A stretch of 51,141 nucleotides of DNA from Prolixibacteraceae bacterium (lineage in GTDB: Bacteria; Bacteroidota; Bacteroidia; Bacteroidales; Prolixibacteraceae), in the NCBI GenBank assembly GCA_019163175.1, contig JAFLKN010000024.1:1-51141 (forward strand). The letters are read 5' to 3'. The position numbers and the translations under genes are program-made. Of the stretch, positions 1 through 7,273 are shown piece after piece. How positions within the stretch are numbered: the stretch's first letter is position 1; every line of letters starts with the position of its first letter. Below the pieces are notes generated by a model. It searched no databases and was not told the DNA's origin. It saw nothing but the letters and a program-made list of their open reading frames with translations.

Positions 1-53
1 AGCGCACCTGGTTTGGGACCAGGGGGTCGTAGGTTCGAATCCTACTACCCCGA
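1..53 (+). tRNA. tRNA-Pro (UGG), 3' part
   Basis: The window opens inside the D arm. An intact anticodon arm follows, with stem CCTGG/CCAGG around loop TTTGGGA, giving anticodon TGG (proline). The T arm has stem GTAGG/CCTAC around TTCGAAT, and the 3' acceptor strand is TACCCCG with discriminator A at 53. The 5' acceptor strand lies outside the window. The next bases are CGA, so CCA is not encoded and must be added after transcription. Confidence 0.93.
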
Positions 54-69
54 CGAAAATTTAAAATTG

Positions 70-104
70 ACCGCTGTAAATCTAAAATTTACAGCGGTTT
101 TTTT
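70..104 (+). terminator. Rho-independent terminator of the tRNA transcript
   Basis: A perfect 12-bp inverted repeat (70-81 and 87-98) encloses a 5-base loop and is followed by a run of T to 104. It lies 17 bases past the tRNA and separates it from the next gene. Confidence 0.88.
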
Positions 105-176
105 ATTTAGTACATTTTTGTTCAGGAAGGATAATTTATGCTTCTCTTAAACGTTTTTATACTTCAGAGAAAATAT

Positions 177-184
177 TACCTTCG
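177..184 (+). promoter_or_regulatory. Candidate -7 box TACCTTCG
   Basis: The box matches the Bacteroidota -7 consensus TAnnTTTG with one change. A T-rich stretch at the -33 position (about 154-157) lies 19 bases upstream. Transcription would start near 191, leaving a leader of about 18 nt before the start codon at 209. Confidence 0.4.
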
Positions 185-208
185 CAAACCTAAAAAATTT
201 TAGAACGT

Positions 209-607
209 ATGTTAAAAGGAATATTAGCTATTAGTGGTCAACCAGGATTATTTAAACTGGTAACCGAAGCAAAAAATAGTATTATTGTGGAATCTTTGTT
301 GACTGGCAAGCGAATCCCTGCCTATTCAACTTCCAAGATCAGTACATTGACTGACATTTCAGTTTTTACTGAAACTGCTGAAATCCAATTGAAAGATTTA
401 TTTAAACGTATTCAGGAAAATGGAAAAATCATTTCACCGAAAGCATCATCAAACGAAATAAAGGCATTTTTCGGAGAAGTTTTACCCGAATACGACAAAG
501 ACAGGGTTTATGTCTCAGATATGAAGAAAATTTTCCAATGGTATCAATTACTTAGTGAGAAAAATTTACTAATAGATGATACTGAGGAAGAAAAAACTGA
601 AGAATAG
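209..607 (+). CDS. DUF5606 domain protein
   Basis: This 132-aa soluble protein opens with the conserved LKGILAISGQPGLFK segment that marks the DUF5606 family, which is widespread and essentially confined to Bacteroidota. The family has an N-terminal small beta domain and a helical C-terminal half. Here the C-terminal tail is strongly acidic (DDTEEEKTEE). There is no signal peptide or membrane segment, so it should be cytoplasmic. Its function is not established. It is a single-gene unit with a candidate promoter just upstream and a shared terminator downstream. The start codon sits 25 bases after the -7 box, which fits the short leaders seen across the window. Confidence 0.87.
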   Translation: MLKGILAISGQPGLFKLVTEAKNSIIVESLLTGKRIPAYSTSKISTLTDISVFTETAEIQLKDLFKRIQENGKIISPKASSNEIKAFFGEVLPEYDKDRVYVSDMKKIFQWYQLLSEKNLLIDDTEEEKTEE

Positions 608-634
608 TCTACCGGAGAAGTAAAGTATAATATT

Positions 635-658
635 AAAACCGCAGAATTCTGCGGTTTT
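635..658. terminator. Bidirectional terminator between convergent genes
   Basis: A perfect 24-base palindrome with GC-rich centre (ACCGCAG/CTGCGGT) has A-rich and T-rich flanks, so it can terminate both the DUF5606 gene and the exonuclease gene on the opposite strand. Confidence 0.82.
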
Positions 659-664
659 CCTTTT

Positions 665-1204
665 TTAGAATAACCTTAATTGTCCGGGTGGCTGTTTCGA
701 TTCCTTATTGGCTTTTTGTGCAAGAATGAGCTCAAATAATTTAACTGTAGCCAATGCGTCCCCAGCAGCCCGATGCCTTCCCTTAATCTGGATATTCAGT
801 TCTTCGCACAAATTACCTAATGAATATGACCGATGCCCCGGCAAAAACTTACGTCCAAGACGAACAGTACACATTGTTTTTCGTTGATAATCGTAACCCA
901 AACGCTTAAATTCTTCCTGAATAAACCTATAATCGAACGTAACATTGTGCGCAACAAATACCTTATCATGAGTTAATTCAACAATTTTCCGAGCAATCTC
1001 ATAAAACTTAGGGGCATTTTTAACCATTTCATTATCAATTCCCGTAAGTCTGGTTATAAAACCTGGAATATAACATTCAGGATTTATTAAACTACTAAAT
1101 GAATCCGTAATCTGAAATCCATCATACAAAAAAATGGCTATTTCAGTGATCTTACCATTGATCGATGCTTGTCCTGTCGTTTCTATGTCAATAATTGCGT
1201 ACAA
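665..1204 (-). CDS. DnaQ-like 3'-5' exonuclease (DEDDh family)
   Basis: This 179-aa protein is a stand-alone RNase T/DNA polymerase III epsilon-type exonuclease. Exo I is AIIDIETTG near the N-terminus (Asp6 and Glu8), the Exo II region carries FVAHNVTFDYRF, and Exo III is HRAAGDALAT, supplying the catalytic His and Asp of the DEDDh type. The length is that of the bare nuclease domain, without the GIY-YIG extension found in some relatives. The first codon is TTG: the in-frame codon two positions upstream is a stop (TAA), so no upstream ATG is possible, and Met-Tyr-Ala-Ile-Ile-Asp fits the family start exactly. It probably acts in DNA repair or RNA trimming, and which of these cannot be told from sequence. 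Confidence 0.88.
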   Translation of the reverse strand: MYAIIDIETTGQASINGKITEIAIFLYDGFQITDSFSSLINPECYIPGFITRLTGIDNEMVKNAPKFYEIARKIVELTHDKVFVAHNVTFDYRFIQEEFKRLGYDYQRKTMCTVRLGRKFLPGHRSYSLGNLCEELNIQIKGRHRAAGDALATVKLFELILAQKANKESKQPPGQLRLF

Positions 1205-1588
1205 TGCTTATTCTTTGGTGTAAAATTACAATTTAAGTACATCCCTAAACTTAGAATTCTATTAAAACTGATTTTTCAACTTAAATAGCAGGGGATTATA
1301 CGTTTCAATATTAATATAATGAAGAATACAAGCTAAAAAAAAATGCTAGACCTATTCTTTTTCTAAAAATATTAGAAAAATATTGTAATTTGAAATAGAA
1401 CTACTATTTTGCAGAATATTTACTTCTTTCTCAGTATGAAAAGAAAATGACCATATAAAAATAAATGTAAGGTCTTGTCTTTTAAATATTATTCAATTAT
1501 ACGACAAAACAATATTATTTAGTTATTGTTTCACTACAAAAAAATAGAGATTAAACAATTCACATTTTAGAAACCAAAAACAAATAAC
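1205..1588. other. AT-rich intergenic region with a 9-bp inverted repeat
   Basis: These 384 bases separate the divergent exonuclease and OmpA genes. A perfect inverted repeat (TTTTTCTAA at 1358-1366 and TTAGAAAAA at 1372-1380) lies near the middle. TATTTTG at 1405-1411 resembles a -7 box one base short of consensus, which would give the OmpA mRNA a leader of about 170 nt. No coding sequence was seen. Confidence 0.35.
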
Positions 1589-2920
1589 ATGAAAAAACAA
1601 CTTTTACTTTCCTTAATTCTGGCAATTGCTGTTTCAGTAAGCGCTCAAACAGTTGATAAAAAATGGGGACTGGGAATAGGAGCCGGCGCTTACGGTGCAA
1701 CAAACGCTGATGGTGTTGGCTTAATGCCCGAATTGTATTTAAGCAGATACCTAAGCCCAAAATTAGACCTCATGCTTAAAGGTGATATTGGAGTTTTGAA
1801 TTCTTTCGCTACAGGGAATGATCTTTTCAATGCAACTCTAAACTTAAGATACAAACTTAGCGACGAGAACAAAAAATTTCGTCCATATTTATTTGCAGGT
1901 CCTGGTTTTTTAAGCGATAACTCAACTACCGGATTAAATTTTGATTTGGGAGTTGGTTCTAAATACTATTTTGGCCCTAGCACTGCTTTATACGCGGAAG
2001 CCGGATATATTAATGGGATTGAAGGCACACGAACAACAAACAATATCCCGAAAACAGTTCATGACAATTTCTGGAAAGCTACTTTAGGTTTAGAATTTGA
2101 TTTTGGGAAAACAAAAGACTCTGACATGGATGGAGTTTCAGACAAAAAAGATAAGTGCCCAAATACTCCCGTAGGAGTTGCAGTTGATACAAAAGGATGT
2201 CCTATTGATTCTGACGGAGACAATGTTGCTGATTATATTGATGATTGCCCTACTGTTGCCGGCTTAACATCATTAAAAGGTTGTCCTGATAAAGATAAAG
2301 ATGGTATTGCAGATAAAGACGATGCTTGTCCTGATGTATTTGGATTAGCAAGTTTAAAAGGCTGTCCTGATGAAGATGGTGATGGTGTAACTGATAAAGA
2401 TGACAAATGCCCCGGAACAAAAAAAGGATACAAAGTTGATTCAACAGGATGTCCATTCGATCAGGATAAAGATGGAGTAATTGACGAAGAAGATGAGTGT
2501 CCAACAGTTTTTGGGTTAAAAGAAAACAAAGGCTGTCCGAAAAAAGAATTGACTGCTGAAGAAATTGAAGCACAGAAAATGAAAGTTGCTCCGGTTTATT
2601 TTGACTTCAATAAAGCGAATTATATTACAGGAGAAAAGTCTAAGATCGACAAGCTTGTGACCTTATTGAAAGAAAACAGCAATTATAATGTAAATATTAC
2701 AGGACATGCCGATGAGAAAGGGACTGAAGCTTACAACATGAACCTCTCTAAGAATCGTCTAAATTCGGTAGTTAAAGCAATTATTAAAGGCGGAATAAAA
2801 AAGAACCGAATATTATCGCAAAAAGCATTGGGTAAAACTACACCAGCTGCTTCAAATGCAACAGATGAAGGTCGCGCTCTAAACCGCAGGGTCGAATTTC
2901 AAGTTGTAAAAACGAAATAA
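1589..2920 (+). CDS. OmpA-family outer-membrane protein with TSP3 calcium-binding repeats
   Basis: This 443-aa protein has a signal peptide (about residues 1-20, ending VSVSAQ). An N-terminal eight-stranded-barrel-like region (about 21-175) ends in LGLEFDFG. A series of thrombospondin type-3 repeats follows (about 178-320), each rich in D-x-D-x-DG and Cys-Pro-x-T motifs (for example DSDGDNVADYIDDCP), predicted to bind Ca2+. The C-terminal OmpA peptidoglycan-binding domain (about 330-443) contains ITGHADEKGTEAYN and NRRVEF. The family spans from the outer membrane to the peptidoglycan and stabilises the envelope. It stands alone between its own long upstream region and a terminator. Confidence 0.94.
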   Translation: MKKQLLLSLILAIAVSVSAQTVDKKWGLGIGAGAYGATNADGVGLMPELYLSRYLSPKLDLMLKGDIGVLNSFATGNDLFNATLNLRYKLSDENKKFRPYLFAGPGFLSDNSTTGLNFDLGVGSKYYFGPSTALYAEAGYINGIEGTRTTNNIPKTVHDNFWKATLGLEFDFGKTKDSDMDGVSDKKDKCPNTPVGVAVDTKGCPIDSDGDNVADYIDDCPTVAGLTSLKGCPDKDKDGIADKDDACPDVFGLASLKGCPDEDGDGVTDKDDKCPGTKKGYKVDSTGCPFDQDKDGVIDEEDECPTVFGLKENKGCPKKELTAEEIEAQKMKVAPVYFDFNKANYITGEKSKIDKLVTLLKENSNYNVNITGHADEKGTEAYNMNLSKNRLNSVVKAIIKGGIKKNRILSQKALGKTTPAASNATDEGRALNRRVEFQVVKTK

Positions 2921-2983
2921 TGGCAAAGGATTATACCTTTAAATCGTAATAAAATCTAAAGGTTCAATTGATGTTAAGATAGT

Positions 2984-3020
2984 AAAAGGGGCTTTCTCGG
3001 ATGAGAGAGTCCCTTTTGCT
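2984..3020 (+). terminator. Terminator downstream of the OmpA gene
   Basis: Two 15-base arms (2984-2998 and 3003-3017) pair with a few G-T wobbles around a 4-base loop, and the 3' arm ends in TTTT. It lies 64 bases past the stop codon. Confidence 0.7.
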
Positions 3021-3056
3021 ATTAATAAGATTATAAAAATTCAAGGAATAAATAAT

Positions 3057-3064
3057 TAAATTTG
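3057..3064 (+). promoter_or_regulatory. Candidate -7 box TAAATTTG
   Basis: An exact TAnnTTTG match sits 25 bases before the lytic transglycosylase start codon. Transcription would begin near 3071 and give a leader of about 19 nt. No clear -33 TTTG was found. Confidence 0.5.
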
Positions 3065-3089
3065 ATGAATTAGATAATCAGATACTGCT

Positions 3090-4097
3090 ATGCCAATTTT
3101 AACCCGAAGCAGAATTTCACTGGCTTTTTTGATCTCGTTTTTTCTACTGTTCAACATGATTGTTATCCATTATTTGGATGAATCAAGCAATTGGATTTAT
3201 TATTTGTTGCCGAACAAGTATATCGCTTATATATTAAGCATTACATTTTACTTTGCACTTTATCTTATTAATCGGCTTATCTGGTTTAAATGGATCAAAA
3301 ACAGACTAAAAAAAGCACTTAATAAGTATCAGTTTAAATCAAAAAATTTAAAGACTGTAAATCTTTATTTTGTAGCCATACTTCTCTTTTTCGGACTTTT
3401 TCTTTACAACTACTGGAATATAGATTTAATTGTAGATCAACGTTACAGCGAAATTGCAGATGTATTTTCTCCTTTTGTGAATAAGCTAACCGGGAACAAA
3501 GATATTCCTGAAATAACATGGAATGACTCCCCTACCTCGGTGACAGAAAGTAATGAGATATTAAAAACTCCTAAATACTCGGAATATGGCCGCTTTTTGC
3601 GAACATATCGATTTCATGAGGTAATAGAAAAGGCAGAACAACACTATGGGATAGAAAAAAATCTTCTGGCAGGATTAATCATGCAGGAAAGTTTTGGTAA
3701 TCCGTTAGAAGTCAATTCAGGCAATGATGGTGGCGCTGGATTGATGATGTTTCAGCCTGGAACGGCACGTGAATATGGATTGAAGACATATGGCTTATCG
3801 AGAACCACAGGTAGGGATGTATCTCATGGGAAACAAATTAAAACCCTAATCATTCAAAAGCAAAACAACTACGAAATACTATCAAAAATGGATGAACGAT
3901 TCCATGTTGAAAAATCAGTTGGAGCAGGTGCCAAATTTCTGGCAACATTATACGATCGCCATCACACATGGGATAAGGCATTATCTGCCTACAACAGGGG
4001 AACACCAGCTTTTGTGCCATCCGCGACTAAACACGTACGATTAGCTCGCTATTACCAAAGTCAATATGCAAGATACTTAAGGAAAAGACAGAATTAA
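3090..4097 (+). CDS. Membrane-anchored lytic transglycosylase (SLT domain)
   Basis: This 335-aa protein has three predicted membrane spans (about residues 11-28, 45-70 and 92-111), a linker, and a C-terminal soluble lytic transglycosylase domain (about 175-325). The catalytic Glu is residue 200 in LIMQESFGNP, followed by the expected GAGLMMFQPGTA motif and, near the end, ALSAYNRGTPA, the usual AxxAYNxG element. SLT enzymes cleave the MurNAc-GlcNAc bond of peptidoglycan and release 1,6-anhydro products. Here the domain should face the periplasm, held to the inner membrane. The polytopic N-terminus is less usual than a signal peptide or lipobox. It is monocistronic, and its start is supported by the -7 box at 3057. 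Confidence 0.88.
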   Translation: MPILTRSRISLAFLISFFLLFNMIVIHYLDESSNWIYYLLPNKYIAYILSITFYFALYLINRLIWFKWIKNRLKKALNKYQFKSKNLKTVNLYFVAILLFFGLFLYNYWNIDLIVDQRYSEIADVFSPFVNKLTGNKDIPEITWNDSPTSVTESNEILKTPKYSEYGRFLRTYRFHEVIEKAEQHYGIEKNLLAGLIMQESFGNPLEVNSGNDGGAGLMMFQPGTAREYGLKTYGLSRTTGRDVSHGKQIKTLIIQKQNNYEILSKMDERFHVEKSVGAGAKFLATLYDRHHTWDKALSAYNRGTPAFVPSATKHVRLARYYQSQYARYLRKRQN

Positions 4098-4202
4098 TAA
4101 TTTAAAGCCAAAACCCAAATTAAAGGTTTATTTACAACAGTTTTCGACAAAATTAAGCTGAAATTTCAACCTTTAGGACTTCGAAAGACTATTAAAAAGA
4201 TA

Positions 4203-4225
4203 GCCCCGACTTAAATGGTCGGGGC
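4203..4225 (-). terminator. Terminator of the seven-gene minus-strand operon
   Basis: An 8-bp perfect GC-rich stem (GCCCCGAC/GTCGGGGC) encloses a 7-base loop. Read on the minus strand it is followed by TATCTTTTTAAT, a T-rich tail, and it lies 64 bases past the last gene of the operon. Confidence 0.78.
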
Positions 4226-4288
4226 CTGAATTTATATCACAATATGAAAATAGAGAGAGAAAAATAATCTCATATGTATCAATTACAA

Positions 4289-7273
4289 CTATCCTTTGTT
4301 GCTTTTGTCATAAATCAGATTTCCTGGAGTTTCCTTAAATATTTGATTAATGATATAATTAAAACGGAATAAGCTAATTACCAACATAAGAAAAATAGTT
4401 ATTACCGTTGGGTTTGATATAAATTTACAAATCAAGTTAGTATCGCAAATAGAATATTGAAAGAATGTAAATCCCGAGAATTTCGGTAATACAAACCCGG
4501 TTAGGAACTCAAAGATAATCTTATTAAAATGACAATAATCTCCAATCAGATAGCTCAAGCCGATACCCGCCAACAAGGTTAATATAATAAAAGAACCCAT
4601 AATGCACTGATATATAACTTTAGTATCAACTCCAAAAGCCATCAATAATCCAATATTTTTCTTTATACTATTCAAATGATTAGACAAGATATTGGATAAC
4701 AGAATAGTAATTATCAGAATGGAAAAAATAAGAAGAAATGCAGATAACATGATAGTAACCCACTTCATGATATTATAATTTTTTATCCTCTCAATATTTT
4801 CCATATTCAAACTGAGATTAGAAATTTTAGATACCTTTTGAGAGAAATTATAAATACTATCATACCTTGAAACATATATATTAGCATTGTCGTAATCTAT
4901 AAGTTTTTTACCTCCAATTGTATTCAAATATGATAGCTGAATCCGATCTTTAGAAATTTTGTTTTCCTTAAGGAACTTAATGACATCAGAACAATTGATT
5001 AAATTATCATAAATTAATTCATTAATTTCCTTAGTTATATTTGGAACACAAATCCGATATTCATATAAATCACTAATATTCCTGATTTGCTTAATAATCT
5101 TATTCTCTTCCACAAATCCAAAAACAGGATCTTTACTATTCTTTGTTTTAATAACCAACTTATGAGCCAACGAAACACTATCAAGCTTATTCATTAAAAT
5201 AGAATCAAATTTGATTAACAATTTTGAATCCATTTTAATCCATAATACAAATTGATCTTTAGCAAGTTCCCAATTATCATCAAAAAATATTGAATGGTAA
5301 AGGTTGTCAAGACAGACGACATCTGCTCCTCCTGGTAACTGATCTACAATACCCCTGATCGGTAGAGGTTGTTTAAATTTTTCACCATTAACATTAATAG
5401 TACGTATTATATAAGTCGAATCCTTTTGCTCTAATGCGGCCAAAGCAGCTCTAGTAACAATAACAGAAAAATCATCATCACCAACAAAATCACTACCATA
5501 AGGCCTTAATGTTTCAATTTGAAGCAAAGTTCCCCTCATTGGATCATCTGATTGCATCGATTTCACTGATAATTGTTTGCTATGACTAGACTCCCAAAAA
5601 TATTCTGCCGTTGAATCTGAATAATTTAATTCTTTGATGAAATTAAAGTTGGTCGACTCCTGTTTAAAGTATGTTATTGTATCAATTCCATAATTCTTTA
5701 TCGATATAGTAGTATCCGGATATGATATATCCTCTTGAACCTTTCCCATCAATCCTTCAATTCCAGGATAGTTTGAGGAGATATTAATTGTATTAACAAA
5801 CGGATTTTTATCTTGCCTAGCAACAAAATCGAGTATGCCATTGGCTGTTCCAATAAGATAAAAAATAAGGAATTGAATAAATAACACAAAGATTAAATTT
5901 TTGGGAAATGTTCGGCCAAAAAACTCTTTCAATTCATTATAAACAAATATATTAAGAAAGTCAGGTTTGAGATTACCATGATTTTTCCATATTTTCTTCA
6001 ATAAGGCAATTTCTGCCTTAATTAAGACTTTGAAAGTCCGAAGTGTTGCCCGATGAAAAAGAAATAGTACATTTTGGAATATTGATTTTTTCGGATCCCA
6101 TAAATCTGATTTGCCTTTATAATTAATTAAAATGCCGTCTTCAACTTGAAATTCATTAATGAGCGCATTTCTAGTTTTACGCATCGGAACTTCACAAACT
6201 ACTTTTTTAATCAAGTCGTCAACATTAACCTGATTCGTATTTGTTTGGGTAGGAAGTGAACTGTATTTTTCAAAAATAACTTCATCAAACTCAACTTTAT
6301 TCGCCACAATATCTTCGGAGAGTCTCAATACAACCTCACTATTATCAGAATTAATGAGAAAATCGATCTTTTCTCTAAAATGTTGTGCATTTGTATTTTC
6401 CCAATCAATCCGATGAAATGTAAACTCCGGAAGAACAGTATACATCTTTCTCCCATTCAAGTTGAGTATTGGTGTTAAAACGATAATTTTATCGGCGAAT
6501 TGAAGTGCTAAATCAATACTATGCGTAACAATAATTGCGCTCCGTCCGGCTTTTTTCTTTATACACTCTTTGGCATATTTTAATACTTCATTTGCGTTGT
6601 GAGGATCCAAGTTTCCTGTTGGCTCATCTCCAAAGAGCACCTCAAAATCTGGGAAAATCCCTCTTCCAAAGGCCATTCGCTGCCGTTCTCCACCCGAATA
6701 TTCACTTGGTTTATTTTTGAAAAACAAAGTTTTCAGATGGAGGTTTTTCACAAGACTTCCAATTATTTTATGGTAACTTTTAGCAAGAGGATTTCCTTTA
6801 ATTAAGTCGGTTAATGCAATATTATCGATCGCTGAAAAGTTGGGCATTAGATAAGTATCCTGAAAAACAAATGAATATCCTTTACCTCTAATCTCATTCC
6901 TAGCTTTACGTTTCATTTTTAAATCACCAGATAGAAAAACAGCAACTAATCGAAGGATTTTGAAAACTAGATTTTTCTGTATTGCATCGGTTTTTGCCCA
7001 CAAAGAATTTAGTCGTATACCTTGAGATTTCCTCTTTTTCTCGACATATTTATCATATTTATTATCGGAATTAAAAAAGACCTCAGAATCATCAGTCATT
7101 GTTTTGTTCATTAGACCCAAAGCCTCAATAAAAGTGGTTTTCCCAGAACCTGAGGGACCTATGATAATAGTCAATTTATCCTTCGGAATTTCAATATTCT
7201 CTGCATAAAAAACAGTAGAATTTTTATACCTACATTCGAGCTTCTTAATAGAAAATTTACTATTCATTGTCAT
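4289..7273 (-). CDS. ABC transporter, ATPase fused to MacB/FtsX-type permease
   Basis: This 994-aa protein has an N-terminal ATPase domain (about 1-275) with Walker A GPSGSGKTT (39-47), Q-loop Gln138, signature SGGER (193-197), Walker B VLFGDEPTG (212-220) and H-loop THS. The span from Walker A to the Q-loop is about 90 residues, roughly twice that of LolD/MacB ATPases, because of a basic insertion (about 65-130). A cytoplasmic linker follows, then one membrane span (about 490-515), a large periplasmic region (about 520-850) and three C-terminal spans. That is the topology of MacB-type mechanotransmission transporters, which use ATP to move or extract envelope substrates rather than pump across a channel. 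At 994 aa it is far longer than MacB (about 650). It overlaps the preceding gene by ATGA, implying coupled translation. No MacA-like adaptor is encoded nearby. The substrate is unknown. Confidence 0.85.
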   Translation of the reverse strand: MTMNSKFSIKKLECRYKNSTVFYAENIEIPKDKLTIIIGPSGSGKTTFIEALGLMNKTMTDDSEVFFNSDNKYDKYVEKKRKSQGIRLNSLWAKTDAIQKNLVFKILRLVAVFLSGDLKMKRKARNEIRGKGYSFVFQDTYLMPNFSAIDNIALTDLIKGNPLAKSYHKIIGSLVKNLHLKTLFFKNKPSEYSGGERQRMAFGRGIFPDFEVLFGDEPTGNLDPHNANEVLKYAKECIKKKAGRSAIIVTHSIDLALQFADKIIVLTPILNLNGRKMYTVLPEFTFHRIDWENTNAQHFREKIDFLINSDNSEVVLRLSEDIVANKVEFDEVIFEKYSSLPTQTNTNQVNVDDLIKKVVCEVPMRKTRNALINEFQVEDGILINYKGKSDLWDPKKSIFQNVLFLFHRATLRTFKVLIKAEIALLKKIWKNHGNLKPDFLNIFVYNELKEFFGRTFPKNLIFVLFIQFLIFYLIGTANGILDFVARQDKNPFVNTINISSNYPGIEGLMGKVQEDISYPDTTISIKNYGIDTITYFKQESTNFNFIKELNYSDSTAEYFWESSHSKQLSVKSMQSDDPMRGTLLQIETLRPYGSDFVGDDDFSVIVTRAALAALEQKDSTYIIRTINVNGEKFKQPLPIRGIVDQLPGGADVVCLDNLYHSIFFDDNWELAKDQFVLWIKMDSKLLIKFDSILMNKLDSVSLAHKLVIKTKNSKDPVFGFVEENKIIKQIRNISDLYEYRICVPNITKEINELIYDNLINCSDVIKFLKENKISKDRIQLSYLNTIGGKKLIDYDNANIYVSRYDSIYNFSQKVSKISNLSLNMENIERIKNYNIMKWVTIMLSAFLLIFSILIITILLSNILSNHLNSIKKNIGLLMAFGVDTKVIYQCIMGSFIILTLLAGIGLSYLIGDYCHFNKIIFEFLTGFVLPKFSGFTFFQYSICDTNLICKFISNPTVITIFLMLVISLFRFNYIINQIFKETPGNLIYDKSNKG

